A stretch of DNA of 64,000 bases, from contig NZ_JAMBNP010000001.1 in assembly GCF_023715145.1 (NCBI RefSeq), positions 930,001 through 994,000 on the forward strand, read 5' to 3'. The stretch is from Paenibacillus glycanilyticus. Its GTDB lineage: Bacteria; Bacillota; Bacilli; Paenibacillales; Paenibacillaceae. Below the pieces are notes generated by a model that did no database searches, was not told the DNA's origin, and worked only from the letters and a program-made list of their open reading frames with translations. Below, piece after piece: positions 40,949-51,080 of this stretch (within the stretch, counting starts at the first letter, position 1; each line of letters opens with the position of its first letter). The translations under genes were made by a program, and so were the position numbers.

Positions 40949-42455
40949 ATGGGAACGAAGCTGTACCATGGAGCTGCTTGGTATCCTGAGCTATGGAACG
41001 AGCAGGTACTGGAAGAAGATATTAAGATGATGAAGCAAGCCGGAATCAATGTGGCAAGAATAGGCGAATTGCCCGGCACCCTTCCTCCATAATTCGTCGC
41101 TGAAAACCATGTACCAGCAATTCTCCGTGGAGAAAATCGCCGAGTTCGCCGATGAGCAAGCGGTTATTATCCGCCGTCATTCGGACGCTCCCATTACGCA
41201 TAACAGCAGTATGGCATTTAGCGTGGATAACGAAAGGCTGTTCCGGAATCTCGACTTTGCTTCCTTTGATTCGTACGCCACCACCGATCATGTTCCGGCC
41301 TTTCTTATTAATAATGACCTGTTCCGCAGCTTCAAACGCGGCCGGGATTATTGGATTATGGAGACAAGTCCTTCCTTCGCCGCCTCGCTTGGAAGCTATG
41401 CGAAGCCGCATCCTGACGGCTATCTTCGCGCGGAAGCCGTTGCCGCTTACGCCCTTGGCGCCGAAGCGTTCTGCTATTGGCTCTGGCGGCAGCAGCGGGC
41501 GGGCTGCGAACAGCCGCATGGATCGGTATTAAGCGCCTGGGGCAAGCCGGCCGTTGGTTATCATAATGTGCTTGAGGTAGAGAAAGCTCGCCTTGAGCTG
41601 GAGGAAATCATCTTGAACTCCCGTCCGGCGCAGGCGGAAACGGCCCTCACCTATTCAGACCGGGCTAAAGCATTTCTGAAGACGGAGCCGCACCGAAAGC
41701 TGAATCACCGCGGGCTGATGACCGACTTTTATGCGCGAATCTTGAACATAGGCATTCACCGCGATGTGCTGCCGGAGGGTTCAGAGCTGGAAGGGTATAA
41801 GCTCTTATTTACGCCCTTCCTCCCGTACGTGGCAACGGAGTTTGCGGATCGCGCGATCCGCTTTGTAGAAAATGGAGGTATATGGGTCGTTGGTCCGCTG
41901 ACCGGCGGACGTACGAAGGAGCATACGATTCATACGGACTCGGCTCTCGGCAGGCTGGAGACGCTGGCTGGCGTTGAAGCCGTGCACACGTACCCGATGG
42001 ATGGCAGCGGCGCTATTGGACATGCATTTGGCCATTCAGCCCCGCTCTCCCTTTGGAGCAGTGTATTTAAGCTTGAAGGAGCGGCGGCGGTTGGGACCAT
42101 AGAGGGGGGATTAACGCCCGAGCTTGCCTGGATTACCGAGAAAAAGCACGGCGAAGGCAAGATTGTCATGGTTGTATCGATGCCGGCGGGCGAAGAAGGA
42201 CAGCAGCTGCTAGAAGCGCTCATTCAGCATTATGCGGATGAGGCCGGAGTAACGCAATGCTCTGATGTCACACCGGGCACAATCGTTGCCCCTAGACGCG
42301 GGGATGGTGAGGTCTGGGTCATAGTAAATATGGATGGCCGAGGAGGACACGTGACGATTCCGCGGGCAGCAGTCGACGGGTTTACAAAAGAACCACTTAT
42401 TGCCGGAACCCGGCTGCAATTACAAAGATACGAATACAGGGTCATCCGATTCTAA
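40949..42455 (+). pseudogene. GH42 beta-galactosidase gene with a large internal deletion
   Basis: The N-terminal part (MGTKLYHGAAWYPELWNE to INVARIGE, 47 residues, stop at 41092) and the C-terminal part (LHNSSLKTMYQQFSVEKIAE onward, about 448 residues from ATG 41109) belong to one GH42 protein but in different frames. About 200 residues between them are missing, including the acid/base Glu of the NEYG block. The nucleophile region YWIMETSPSFAAS and the C-terminal domains are kept. The junction is near 41075-41090. The promoter and ribosome site (TTGGAG) are intact, so transcripts probably exist but no active enzyme. The GH35 gene at 60094 could cover its role. Confidence 0.82.
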
Positions 42456-42501
42456 TCAATCGAAATGAAGCGTTGGTTAGGCAAGCTGAATTTCTTCCAT
42501 C

Positions 42502-42543
42502 AAAAAAAGCATCGCCTCCGACATGCGGAAGCGATGCTTCTTC
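42502..42543. terminator. Bidirectional terminator between GH42 remnant and SLH-GH27 gene
   Basis: An A-run plus AGCATCGC-CTCCG pairs with CGGA-GCGATGCTT around ACATG. On the minus strand it is followed by a T-run, which ends the SLH-GH27 transcript. Confidence 0.88.
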
Positions 42544-42557
42544 GTTATCCCTGCTGC

Positions 42558-45500
42558 TTATTTACGGATCGATGCCGCTTCGATATCTCCGAACGCCCAA
42601 TAGCTTGACGGGACGTCCTTCCACGACGAAGATCCGTTGTCCAACGGTTTAATGCCCAGCGCCCGGTTAAGCACGACGACTGCTTCGGCGCGGGTCAGCG
42701 CGCGATCCGGCCGGAACTTGTCGTCGGCATAGCCTTTGATATAACCTGCGCCCTCCGCTGCTTTCACCGCCTGCTCCGCCCAGTGGCCTGCCGTATCGGC
42801 AAAGCCTGCGCCTGTTACGGAGCCGCCGCCAGCCAGCCGTACAGCGAGTGCGGCCATTTCCGCCCGCGTAATCGCCTTCTCCGGCCGGAACGTGCCGTCG
42901 GCGTAACCGTTCATCAAGCCAGCCGCCGTTGCCTTGTTAATCGCGTCCTCTGCCCAGTAACCCGACTTGACGTCGCTATACACGCGGCCGTTAGTTCCCT
43001 CCGGGCCGCCCTGCGCAACGCGCGACAGAATGGTCGCCATTTCCGCCCGGGTAATGACCTTCTCCGGCTTGAACAGATTGCCTTCGAAGCCCTGCATGTA
43101 CGCGGCAGGCGCCGTGCCGGACGATTCGCCCGACTTCAAGAGCGCAAACGTGCTGAATTTCGAGTTCTTGAATTGAATTCCCTTGCCGCCGTCAATATCA
43201 ACCGCGACGCCCTGCTTATATTCCACGGTCCCGTCGCTATGCTCGATGTAGACGCCGATATGCGCAAGGGCATCTGCGCTCCAGTCTCCCGCCGGAAGCG
43301 GCAGCACGAGCGTTGTCTCACCGGCCGGCAAGTTTGTATCAATATCAGCCGGATAGCCGACCAGCGTCAACTGTTTGTCGTTGACGGCTTTGGAAATGAC
43401 CGTCGAGAAGTTGGCGCGGCGTTCAAGCTGCGTCTTCTGCTGTTCCGACTTAACAGGCGCAATGAGGAAGTGGACTTCCGTGTCGATGCCTTTCAGCACG
43501 GCGTTTGGCACATGAATCTTCGCGCCCGACACCTCGATGACCAGATCAAGTCCGCTGGCCGCAAGCTGTTTAACCGCCTCGGCATCCAGCTTCACGCCGG
43601 CCGCTGCCGCCTCGCCCTTCGAATCCGGCACCACAAGCTTCAAGGCGGTCGCACCCGAAGCCTTGCGTGCATCAATCAGAGTCTTTGCGTCTTTGCCGAT
43701 CAGCGTCAGCTCATCGCGAACGGTGCCGTCCGGCTGAGTCGTACGCACGATCTTTGGCGCATCCGTATCCACCGGCGGAGCAACAACGCCTCCGCCGCCG
43801 GATGCCGGCGGCACGCTTGCCTCTGCTACAGCAAATCGCAGCGAGTCGGCAAGAATCAGTTCTCCCGATTTTTTAACGACGCGGATCGTATGCGTTCCCG
43901 CAGTCAATCCCGATACGTTGTACAAGCTTGTTTGCGAATCGCGGCTGACAGCGTGCGCGTTAACCGTCGCTTTCAGTTCGCCGTCGATATAGACTTCCAT
44001 CTCGCCTTGCTTCGGTCCAATCGGGGACAGCAGCTCAATGCCTGTGCCTTTGAAGGTGTAGGAGAAAGCTGCTCCGTCCTCCGCGGATGCGTGAACGTCA
44101 TCTGCGTAATCGCCTCTGAAGCGGAGCGTCAGCTTCGTTGTGCCGACCGGCTGCGCGGATAGATACGACTGTTTAATCGTCAGTACATGATCCACCAGCG
44201 TGTAATCGGTGCCGCGAACGAGCGCCGTTGCGCCGTTATAGATACCGTTCAAGCTGTCGGGGCTTGCCAGCAGATTCACGCTGACATCCGCCGGCGCGCT
44301 CTTCACGAAGTCCGTCGAGGAGACGTCGATCAGGTCTGGCAGCTGCACGCGCAGCGCATCGAGCAGCATGAACTTTCCTGATTTCTTCACGGCTTTCAGC
44401 GTATGGAAGCCGTTCGTCAAGCCGCTTACCGTATACACGGTCCGCTGCGGCGCATTGTGCGCGCCTTCTTCGCGCGTGCTGACCGTGCCCTTACTGACCC
44501 CGTCAATGAAGATTTCGACGTCGCCTTGACCCTCGTCTACCTCGGTAATGTAGTCAATTCCCGTACCTTTGAACGTATAGGTGAAGAATGCATCGTTGTT
44601 TTCCGTCCATTGCACGTCATCCTTATAATCGCCCAATCCACGGCCGCCGCTGCGGTTCCAGCTGCCCGTATAGCGGATGCCCGGATCGTCGTTATTTACG
44701 ATGACATTGCGGCCAGGCGAAGCCGAGTTCGCGATCGAGAGAGCAAGCGTCCTCGGACTGCTTTGCGAGAATTCGAACGATAAGCTCGCGTTCCCGAGAG
44801 GCAGCGATGCCAAATAGGATTTCGCAATGGTCACAACATTGCCCTCGAGCGTATAATCCGTGCCCTCGGTTAATGCAGCCGCGCCATTGGTAATGCCGGA
44901 CAGCTCGTTAGCGCCCGCGAGCGTCAGCGTAACCTTAAGATCCGCCTGTGCGCTTGGCCGTTTGTCGAAGGAAGCCGACACCGGACTGATCGATGTTCCG
45001 CTTACGGCTACGGATAACGTCTGCGCGTCCCCTCCCGCGAATCCGAAGCTGAGCACCGTTGATTGACCGGACGCCTGCTTGGCCAGATAGGCCGATTTAA
45101 TGGTCACGATGCCGTCCGACACCGAATAGTCGGTTCCTTGCTGCAAGGCTGCGGAGCCGTTGCTGATGCCGGTCAATGTGCTCGCGCCCAGTTGCAGCGG
45201 AACCGTAATGTCGGCCGGCTCATCCTTGTTAAAGCTTGTTGCTGAAGGCGTTCCTAGCAGCGTCTCTGAAGTCACCTTCAACGCGTCGACAAGGAAGTAG
45301 TATTGACCCCCGCTGTTTCGCACCGCCCTTAGCGTATGTGTACCCTGCGTCAAGTCCGTCTTGCTGAATACCGAGTGCTGTCCAACCTGTTCGCTGCCAT
45401 AGGAATCAACGGTCGACTGGAACTCGCCGTCGATATAGATGTCGATCTTGCCGCTGCTCGTGCTTTGCTCGGCCAGCAGCTCGATGCCGGTGCCATTGAA

Positions 45501-47225
45501 AGTGTACGTTAACTCCGGCTCCGATCCATCCGGCTCGCCGTAGTGCACGTCGCCCATGTAATCGCCAAATGACCTGCCGGTGCTATGGCCCCATTTATTG
45601 GTGTACGTAATCGCCGGATCATTATTGTTGATCGTTACCGTATAGGATGAAGGCGCATTGCCTCCCGTTCCCGACGAGCCGTCGCCGTTCGAATCGCCGC
45701 CGGTACCCTCGTTCGAATGACCGCCGGTGCCGGATTCCGAACCCGACGACTCCGCGATGACAACGGACAAATCCTGCGCGTCGCGCACGAGCTCGTTGCC
45801 GCCATTGCGCGTCCAGCCGCCGGTATATTTCATGCCGGTATCGTCATCGTTCACGATGGAGGAACCGCTCTGAGCCGTCACCTTGAACAAGCGCGAAGCA
45901 TGAGGCTCGAGATATAACGGATCAATGCCGGCCGCCGAGCTGCCCATTTCCTTATGGCTCCACAGATCGCGAATCGAGCCGGTGCCGCTTAGCCCGATAT
46001 CGCTCCATTTAACGCCAACACGAGCGCCCTTGCTGCCAAGGTTAAACAGCGCAACCGTATACGTGCCGTCGCCGTTATTGGCATACCACGCTTGCTGATC
46101 GGTCTCCATCGACACCGGATGGATCGGCCGGCCCGCCTGGTTAACCGCCAGTACCTCTTCGTTGGTCAAGAGCGACAAGCCGTAGTCATCCAGCTTGGTT
46201 AAGTCGTCTCCGGTATAAAATTGCGCCGCTGAAGCCGCCCATAACGTAGCAGCCGTCTGCCGCTCATCCTTCGTCAAGCCCGACGTCTCGCCATTGCCGA
46301 CGTTCAGGGAATCGAAGTCGTTCCAGCCGCCAGGACCGGCATCGCGCCACCAGAGCGCCGCGCCGGGGAACAATCTGGCAATGTTCGCCCATTGCGTCAT
46401 GCCGATATTAGGATCGTACGATTCCACATCCCAATCGATGCGCCAGCCGTTTGCGTACTTTTTCCAATAGTCGACGTAGTTGTGATCCAGCGCCCAGCTC
46501 AGCTCAAACCAAATGCCGTGCTTGCTGAGCGCCTCGGACCAAGCCTTAACGTCGCCGCGCGCGTCGATGCTCTCGTCGTTATGGCCGGAGCCCGGCGTCA
46601 CGCTGTCAAACTTGACGAAGTCGACGCCCCACGAAGCGATCAGATCGGCGATCGAGTCGACGTACTTTTGCGCGCAAGGATTATTGAAGTCGATCTTGTA
46701 TCCGAGATTCCAATAATCTCCGTATTTATAAGGCCTAACCACGATGTCGCCAATCGTGCAGCCCGGCGCTCCGTAGATCGGCAGATCGCGTTCGACCGCA
46801 TCCGGCGATACGCCGGGAATCATATAGATACCGAGCTTCTGCCCGTTAGCGTGCACGTAGTCAATCAGGTTCTCAAAGCCGTTCGGATACTTTTCCGTAC
46901 TCGGAATAGGCCGTCCGTATTCGTCCATGCTGCCGTTCCAGCCTGCGTCAATGTTAATGTATTCGTAGCCGTACGCCTGCAGCTTTTCGTGCATCGTATC
47001 GGACATCAGCTTGATCTTGTCTTCCGATATCCAATTGCCCGACGGGCCGTCGAACACCTGCATGCTGTAGCTGCTCCAGCCCATATAAGGCTTCTGCGCC
47101 AGGCCGTTGTCGGCCGCCTCCGCGACGTTCGTCCCCGGAGGAATGAAGCCGATCTGCGCCAGCACGGCGATCACCAGCCATATGCCCATCCACGCCTTGC
47201 TCCGGCGTTTTGCGTTAACGCTCAA
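42558..47225 (-). CDS. Surface-anchored GH27 glycosidase with X2-like and SLH modules
   Basis: Secreted protein of 1,555 residues from TTG 47225 (AAAGGGG nine bases upstream). Signal peptide 1-38. Residues 40-450 are GH27 (alpha-galactosidase or beta-L-arabinopyranosidase): MGWSSYSMQ, YINIDAGWNGSMDEYGRP, nucleophile Asp in DFVKFDSV (about 206), acid/base Asp in GWRIDWDVES (about 263). Then a truncated copy (455-485) of a binding module, a Gly/Ser linker, full copies at 525-650 and 837-960, X2-like Ig domains (655-745, 745-835, 963-1036), and a second half-module fused directly at about 1036. Three SLH repeats (1372-1555) attach it to the wall. Mosaic duplication and in-frame deletion are evident. 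A cre-like site precedes it. Confidence 0.9.
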   Translation of the reverse strand: MSVNAKRRSKAWMGIWLVIAVLAQIGFIPPGTNVAEAADNGLAQKPYMGWSSYSMQVFDGPSGNWISEDKIKLMSDTMHEKLQAYGYEYINIDAGWNGSMDEYGRPIPSTEKYPNGFENLIDYVHANGQKLGIYMIPGVSPDAVERDLPIYGAPGCTIGDIVVRPYKYGDYWNLGYKIDFNNPCAQKYVDSIADLIASWGVDFVKFDSVTPGSGHNDESIDARGDVKAWSEALSKHGIWFELSWALDHNYVDYWKKYANGWRIDWDVESYDPNIGMTQWANIARLFPGAALWWRDAGPGGWNDFDSLNVGNGETSGLTKDERQTAATLWAASAAQFYTGDDLTKLDDYGLSLLTNEEVLAVNQAGRPIHPVSMETDQQAWYANNGDGTYTVALFNLGSKGARVGVKWSDIGLSGTGSIRDLWSHKEMGSSAAGIDPLYLEPHASRLFKVTAQSGSSIVNDDDTGMKYTGGWTRNGGNELVRDAQDLSVVIAESSGSESGTGGHSNEGTGGDSNGDGSSGTGGNAPSSYTVTINNNDPAITYTNKWGHSTGRSFGDYMGDVHYGEPDGSEPELTYTFNGTGIELLAEQSTSSGKIDIYIDGEFQSTVDSYGSEQVGQHSVFSKTDLTQGTHTLRAVRNSGGQYYFLVDALKVTSETLLGTPSATSFNKDEPADITVPLQLGASTLTGISNGSAALQQGTDYSVSDGIVTIKSAYLAKQASGQSTVLSFGFAGGDAQTLSVAVSGTSISPVSASFDKRPSAQADLKVTLTLAGANELSGITNGAAALTEGTDYTLEGNVVTIAKSYLASLPLGNASLSFEFSQSSPRTLALSIANSASPGRNVIVNNDDPGIRYTGSWNRSGGRGLGDYKDDVQWTENNDAFFTYTFKGTGIDYITEVDEGQGDVEIFIDGVSKGTVSTREEGAHNAPQRTVYTVSGLTNGFHTLKAVKKSGKFMLLDALRVQLPDLIDVSSTDFVKSAPADVSVNLLASPDSLNGIYNGATALVRGTDYTLVDHVLTIKQSYLSAQPVGTTKLTLRFRGDYADDVHASAEDGAAFSYTFKGTGIELLSPIGPKQGEMEVYIDGELKATVNAHAVSRDSQTSLYNVSGLTAGTHTIRVVKKSGELILADSLRFAVAEASVPPASGGGGVVAPPVDTDAPKIVRTTQPDGTVRDELTLIGKDAKTLIDARKASGATALKLVVPDSKGEAAAAGVKLDAEAVKQLAASGLDLVIEVSGAKIHVPNAVLKGIDTEVHFLIAPVKSEQQKTQLERRANFSTVISKAVNDKQLTLVGYPADIDTNLPAGETTLVLPLPAGDWSADALAHIGVYIEHSDGTVEYKQGVAVDIDGGKGIQFKNSKFSTFALLKSGESSGTAPAAYMQGFEGNLFKPEKVITRAEMATILSRVAQGGPEGTNGRVYSDVKSGYWAEDAINKATAAGLMNGYADGTFRPEKAITRAEMAALAVRLAGGGSVTGAGFADTAGHWAEQAVKAAEGAGYIKGYADDKFRPDRALTRAEAVVVLNRALGIKPLDNGSSSWKDVPSSYWAFGDIEAASIRK

Positions 47226-47297
47226 TCTTTGCAACCCCTTTACCCTAGTTATTCGGCAGCGCTTCGCCCGGTATGTAAGTGTGCTTGCAGCCGCAAA

Positions 47298-47311
47298 TGA
47301 AAACGCTTACC
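47298..47311. promoter_or_regulatory. cre-like site before the SLH-GH27 gene
   Basis: TGAAAACGCTTACC matches the CcpA consensus at 13 of 14 positions, about 75 bases upstream of the start. The remaining gap up to 47551 contains no gene. It holds two inverted pairs, GGTAC with GTACC and GGGTAC with GTACCC, and no promoter I can identify with confidence. Confidence 0.5.
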
Positions 47312-47551
47312 GTATAACCGATTGTAGCCATCGTCCGTTCGTGAAGGTAGGTACATTTCGGTCGTTTAGCGTACCGGATTCCCGATTTAGGGGGTACATA
47401 TCGCCTGTTAATGGACAATTTTTCCTGTACCCTGAACGATTAGGGGAAAATAACGCAAACGGGATGACTGCGAATCCAATACCCGCTTCGTCCCTTCGGC
47501 TCCGTCTCTGCCGATCCGCTGGGAGCACCGCCAGCCTATACGATCTCATGC

Positions 47552-47598
47552 AAAAAAAATCGCCGGCCTCCCGTATGAACAGGCTGGCTGGCGATTTT
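47552..47598 (-). terminator. Terminator of the secreted GH43 operon
   Basis: GAAAATCGCC-GCC pairs with GGC-GGCGATTTTTTTT on the minus strand. It lies immediately past the GH43 stop (47610). Confidence 0.85.
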
Positions 47599-47609
47599 CT
47601 CAATTCCCC

Positions 47610-50117
47610 TTATTGCTTTACTAAATCCTCTATCTGAGCCGGGCTTAATGCGCCTTCGTACACCTGCAGCTCATCGAGCTGGCCTTTGAATGGCGCATCC
47701 CACCAATTTACGCCAAGGCTGAAGACCGCGTCCGTCCCGGTGAAAATATCCGGGAAGTTCGAGCCGCTGAATTTTTGCTGGCCGTTGACATAGACGCTTA
47801 GCGTACCGTTATCCACGGAGTACGCCAGATGCGTCCATGAACCGACTGGAATGGTCAGCCCTGCAGTTCCGTCATACCAGACACCGCTGCCGGACCATAC
47901 CATCGTATGGTCTTGGGCCGGACCTTTGGGCACCAGGCTGACCCAGTTAAAGCCGTCCTTCGCTCCAAAGAAGGTTGTCGTATATGTCGTCAACTGATCG
48001 GGCTTCACCCAAAGCGATACCGAATATTGATTGCCGTCGATCAATTTATTTGGCAGCCGTACGCCGGAATTACCGTCGAAGACCGCAGATTGCCCTTCTA
48101 CGCCATCCGCATACGACAACAATCCGCCCGTGTTATCGATCCGGCTGCCGGTAACCGAACCTGCTCCATAGCTGCCGATCGAGTCGCTCAAGTCGTTTTC
48201 GAATGAATATTTCGCCACAAGCGAAGCATCCGTATAGGGAAGAACGGTTAACGTAAAGCTCTTGGAGCCGGCTGCCGTCCCTTTCTTCACCGCTGCTTCA
48301 AGAGTAACGGTCACTGCCTCGGAACCCGAGGCTGGACGGATGACCTCGCCCGCTGCGGAGACAACCGCCGGGTTGCTGGATGTCCACGTGATTGCAGCAT
48401 GCCGCATCCCTTCCGAAGGAAGGTTCAGATTCGCAATCACGCGGGTTGTATCACCCAAGCTCAGATCAGCCAGAATATCCTTCACAACCTGGGAATCCGA
48501 CTTCGCTTCCTGCTTGCTGCCCCAGATGGTAACCCCGTCGCCGGACATGGCGGTAAACGTCATCACGTACGATTCCGACGCCGGATCCCAGCCTTTGACG
48601 AATACGCCTTTGTAACGCTTGCCGCCCAAAGTAAATTCCGCCTCATTATGACCGGTCAGCTTCCATGTTCCGGCAGTATCACCTGTCACTTTGTTATTCT
48701 TGCTTAGCGTAATATAGCTGGACTCTACCAGCTCGGCGGTTGTTCCCTTGCCATGATTGATAAATTTGTACTCGCCGGTCAAATCCTCGCGCTTCACCTT
48801 TTCAAGCGACTCTCCCGAATACCGGTACGGCGCGGTTACAAGCCAGCCGTCCTTGTTCATGAACATTTGATGTACGCGAACCTCGTGAATCTCGCCTTTT
48901 TGCGGGAATCTGGAATGGAATACAAGAAACATGCGGCCCGTCTTCGGATCCTGATAGAAGGAGTTATGACCGGGCGATACATAACCGTATCCGATTCCCG
49001 TACCCGGTTCGCCTACTTCCCGCTTAAACAGGAAGTTGCCCATCAGCTTGTTCCCGAATGCCGAAGGATCGATGTCACCCGGAAGCACCGCGCTTTTGCC
49101 TGCCGCATCAACAAAAGGGCCAAGCGGATTTTTCGATCGGTACAGCCTCATGTTATAGCCGCCGTCGGCGCCAAGCCATCCGAGAGTTTCGAACAAATAA
49201 TAGAAGTCCGTTTCTTTGTTGTAGACCATGTACGGGCCTTCGCCGGATTTGTAGTACCCTCCGGCAATTTTTGTGCCAAAGTAACGGTCTACAAGTCTGC
49301 CGTCCTTCGTTGCCGAATCTTTGCCCGGATAGATCGCCTTGCCTGTCGCCGGATCAATCTGCAAGGCGAAAATCCCGCCCGACCACGAGCCGTAAGACAT
49401 CCACAGCTTGCCGTTCTTGTCGAACATCAACTGAGGGTCAATCGCATTCGGATAATTGATATTGGCGAACGAGCCGTCCGGATTAAACCACTTATCGCTC
49501 TGGCCGCTCAGCTTGCCCGCTGTGATCAGCTGCGGAATATTGGTATTGCTCCACTTCTTGTTAATGACGCTGTTGGCATCAAAGGCATCATTTGCCGTAA
49601 AGCCGGAATAAACGAGCGTATCGACATACGTATAAGGACCTTCCATCTTTTGCGATACCGCAAAGCCGATAGCCGAGCGGATATACGTTGAAGACGTGCA
49701 GTAATACAGCATATAAGCACCCTTTGTCCCGTCCGCATTCCGATAACCGGCATTCCAGAACACATCCGGCGCCCAGACGGAGAAGCCGCCTTTGCTGTCG
49801 GAGTCATTCTCGCCCGCCCACTTGAAGGACGCCGCGAGATTTTGCGAGAGATTGCCATAGAGTACATTGTTTGGCGTTGCATATCCGTTAGTGAAGGTCG
49901 TCCAATTCATCAAATCCGTAGATTTGGCCGCTTCGATATGGGAACCAAACACATAATACGTATCCCCGTCTTTTACGATTGAAGGGTCGTGCACGGACAC
50001 ATTACTAAACGTTGGTTCTGCCGGAGCACCGCCCGAACCGGGCTTACCCATAGCGGTAATCGGTAGAGCCAGCGTGAAAATAAGGATAAGCGACAGAAGC
50101 TTATGGGATTTGATCAT
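47610..50117 (-). CDS. Secreted GH43 arabinanase with GH43_C, Ig-like and LamG domains
   Basis: Extracellular arabinan endo-1,5-alpha-L-arabinanase-like enzyme of 835 residues. Signal peptide 1-24. GH43 domain 35-345: SVHDPSIVKDGDTYYVFGSH (general base Asp, about 45), NAIDPQLMFDKNG (second Asp, about 224) and SGEGPYMVYN (acid Glu, about 291), followed by PGHNSFYQDPKTGRMFLVFHSR. A beta-rich GH43_C domain (to about 545), a bacterial Ig-like domain (545-625) and a C-terminal LamG-type domain (640-835) follow. It has no SLH or sorting motif, so it is probably released. It ends the operon starting with the binding protein at 53701. Confidence 0.92.
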   Translation of the reverse strand: MIKSHKLLSLILIFTLALPITAMGKPGSGGAPAEPTFSNVSVHDPSIVKDGDTYYVFGSHIEAAKSTDLMNWTTFTNGYATPNNVLYGNLSQNLAASFKWAGENDSDSKGGFSVWAPDVFWNAGYRNADGTKGAYMLYYCTSSTYIRSAIGFAVSQKMEGPYTYVDTLVYSGFTANDAFDANSVINKKWSNTNIPQLITAGKLSGQSDKWFNPDGSFANINYPNAIDPQLMFDKNGKLWMSYGSWSGGIFALQIDPATGKAIYPGKDSATKDGRLVDRYFGTKIAGGYYKSGEGPYMVYNKETDFYYLFETLGWLGADGGYNMRLYRSKNPLGPFVDAAGKSAVLPGDIDPSAFGNKLMGNFLFKREVGEPGTGIGYGYVSPGHNSFYQDPKTGRMFLVFHSRFPQKGEIHEVRVHQMFMNKDGWLVTAPYRYSGESLEKVKREDLTGEYKFINHGKGTTAELVESSYITLSKNNKVTGDTAGTWKLTGHNEAEFTLGGKRYKGVFVKGWDPASESYVMTFTAMSGDGVTIWGSKQEAKSDSQVVKDILADLSLGDTTRVIANLNLPSEGMRHAAITWTSSNPAVVSAAGEVIRPASGSEAVTVTLEAAVKKGTAAGSKSFTLTVLPYTDASLVAKYSFENDLSDSIGSYGAGSVTGSRIDNTGGLLSYADGVEGQSAVFDGNSGVRLPNKLIDGNQYSVSLWVKPDQLTTYTTTFFGAKDGFNWVSLVPKGPAQDHTMVWSGSGVWYDGTAGLTIPVGSWTHLAYSVDNGTLSVYVNGQQKFSGSNFPDIFTGTDAVFSLGVNWWDAPFKGQLDELQVYEGALSPAQIEDLVKQ

Positions 50118-50145
50118 AGAATGGCACCTTCTCCTCTCCGAATTG

Positions 50146-51045
50146 TCACCCTTTTACCGAACCGATCATTACCCCTTTCTCGAAATATTTTTGCAGGAAC
50201 GGATACAGCATTAGAATCGGCAATGACGATACGATAATGACGCCGTATTTGATCTGATCGGCATAACGCTGGGCATAACCGCCCGATGCCGCGCCGCCGC
50301 CCGTGCCCGCTCCGTTCTGGAATACCTGGTTAGAGAGCAGGATATCCCGAAGCACGATTTGAAGCGGCTGCAGATTATTGTCCCGGATATAGATCAGGCC
50401 GGTGAAGAAATCATTCCAGTGTCCGACCAGGTAATACAACCCGATAACGGAGATCAGAGCCTTGGAGAGCGGCAATGCCACCTTGGCAAAATACATGAAA
50501 TGCGAGCAGCCGTCCATCACCGCGGCCTCGTACAGCTCGGCCGGCAGCGCTGTCTCGAAGAATGTGCGCGCAATAATCAAGTAGAAGATATTCACGCAAA
50601 ACGGCAGAATAAATACCCAGAACGTATTCGTGATATGGAGATCCTTCATCAGCAGGTAGGTTGGAATAAGGCCGCCGTTAAAGAACATCGTGACGACAAA
50701 CAGGAACATGATCGGGCGTCTCGCCTTAAATTCCTTCCTCGACAGCACATAAGCTGCCGGCATCGTGAACAACATGTTCACCAGAGTTCCGAACAACGTG
50801 TAAAACAAGGTATTGCGGTAGCCGGTCCAGACTCGGCTGTCCTGGAAGATCTCTTTGTAGCCAAACAGGCTTGTGCCTTTCGGAAAGAACAGCACCTTGC
50901 CGGTAGACACGAGTGTCGAATCACTAAACGAAGCGATTACGATAAAATAGAGCGGATATAAAATGATGAGGAAAATGACCGCACATAAGGCGAAGAGCAC
51001 AATATTAAAGGCAAGCTCTTTCCCTCCTAGTCCTTTAAGCGCCAT
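50146..51045 (-). CDS. YtcP-type ABC permease
   Basis: CUT1 permease of 299 residues. The ATG at 51045 has AAGGAGG ideally placed, and the longer frame from 51072 overlaps it. Six membrane segments are visible, with the EAA loop AELYEAAVMDGCSHFMYFAKV and the YtcP ending KYFEKGVMIGSVKG. It lies between the LplB-type permease and the GH43 gene of the same operon, 28 bases before GH43. Confidence 0.94.
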   Translation of the reverse strand: MALKGLGGKELAFNIVLFALCAVIFLIILYPLYFIVIASFSDSTLVSTGKVLFFPKGTSLFGYKEIFQDSRVWTGYRNTLFYTLFGTLVNMLFTMPAAYVLSRKEFKARRPIMFLFVVTMFFNGGLIPTYLLMKDLHITNTFWVFILPFCVNIFYLIIARTFFETALPAELYEAAVMDGCSHFMYFAKVALPLSKALISVIGLYYLVGHWNDFFTGLIYIRDNNLQPLQIVLRDILLSNQVFQNGAGTGGGAASGGYAQRYADQIKYGVIIVSSLPILMLYPFLQKYFEKGVMIGSVKG

Positions 51046-51080
51046 AAGGACCTCCTTTAAAAGAATTTTCACGCAAACAG

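Noticed and set aside
42783-44162. Plus-strand open frame of 459 codons opposite the SLH-GH27 gene
   Set aside because: Antisense to the SLH and X2 modules; no family features or start signals.
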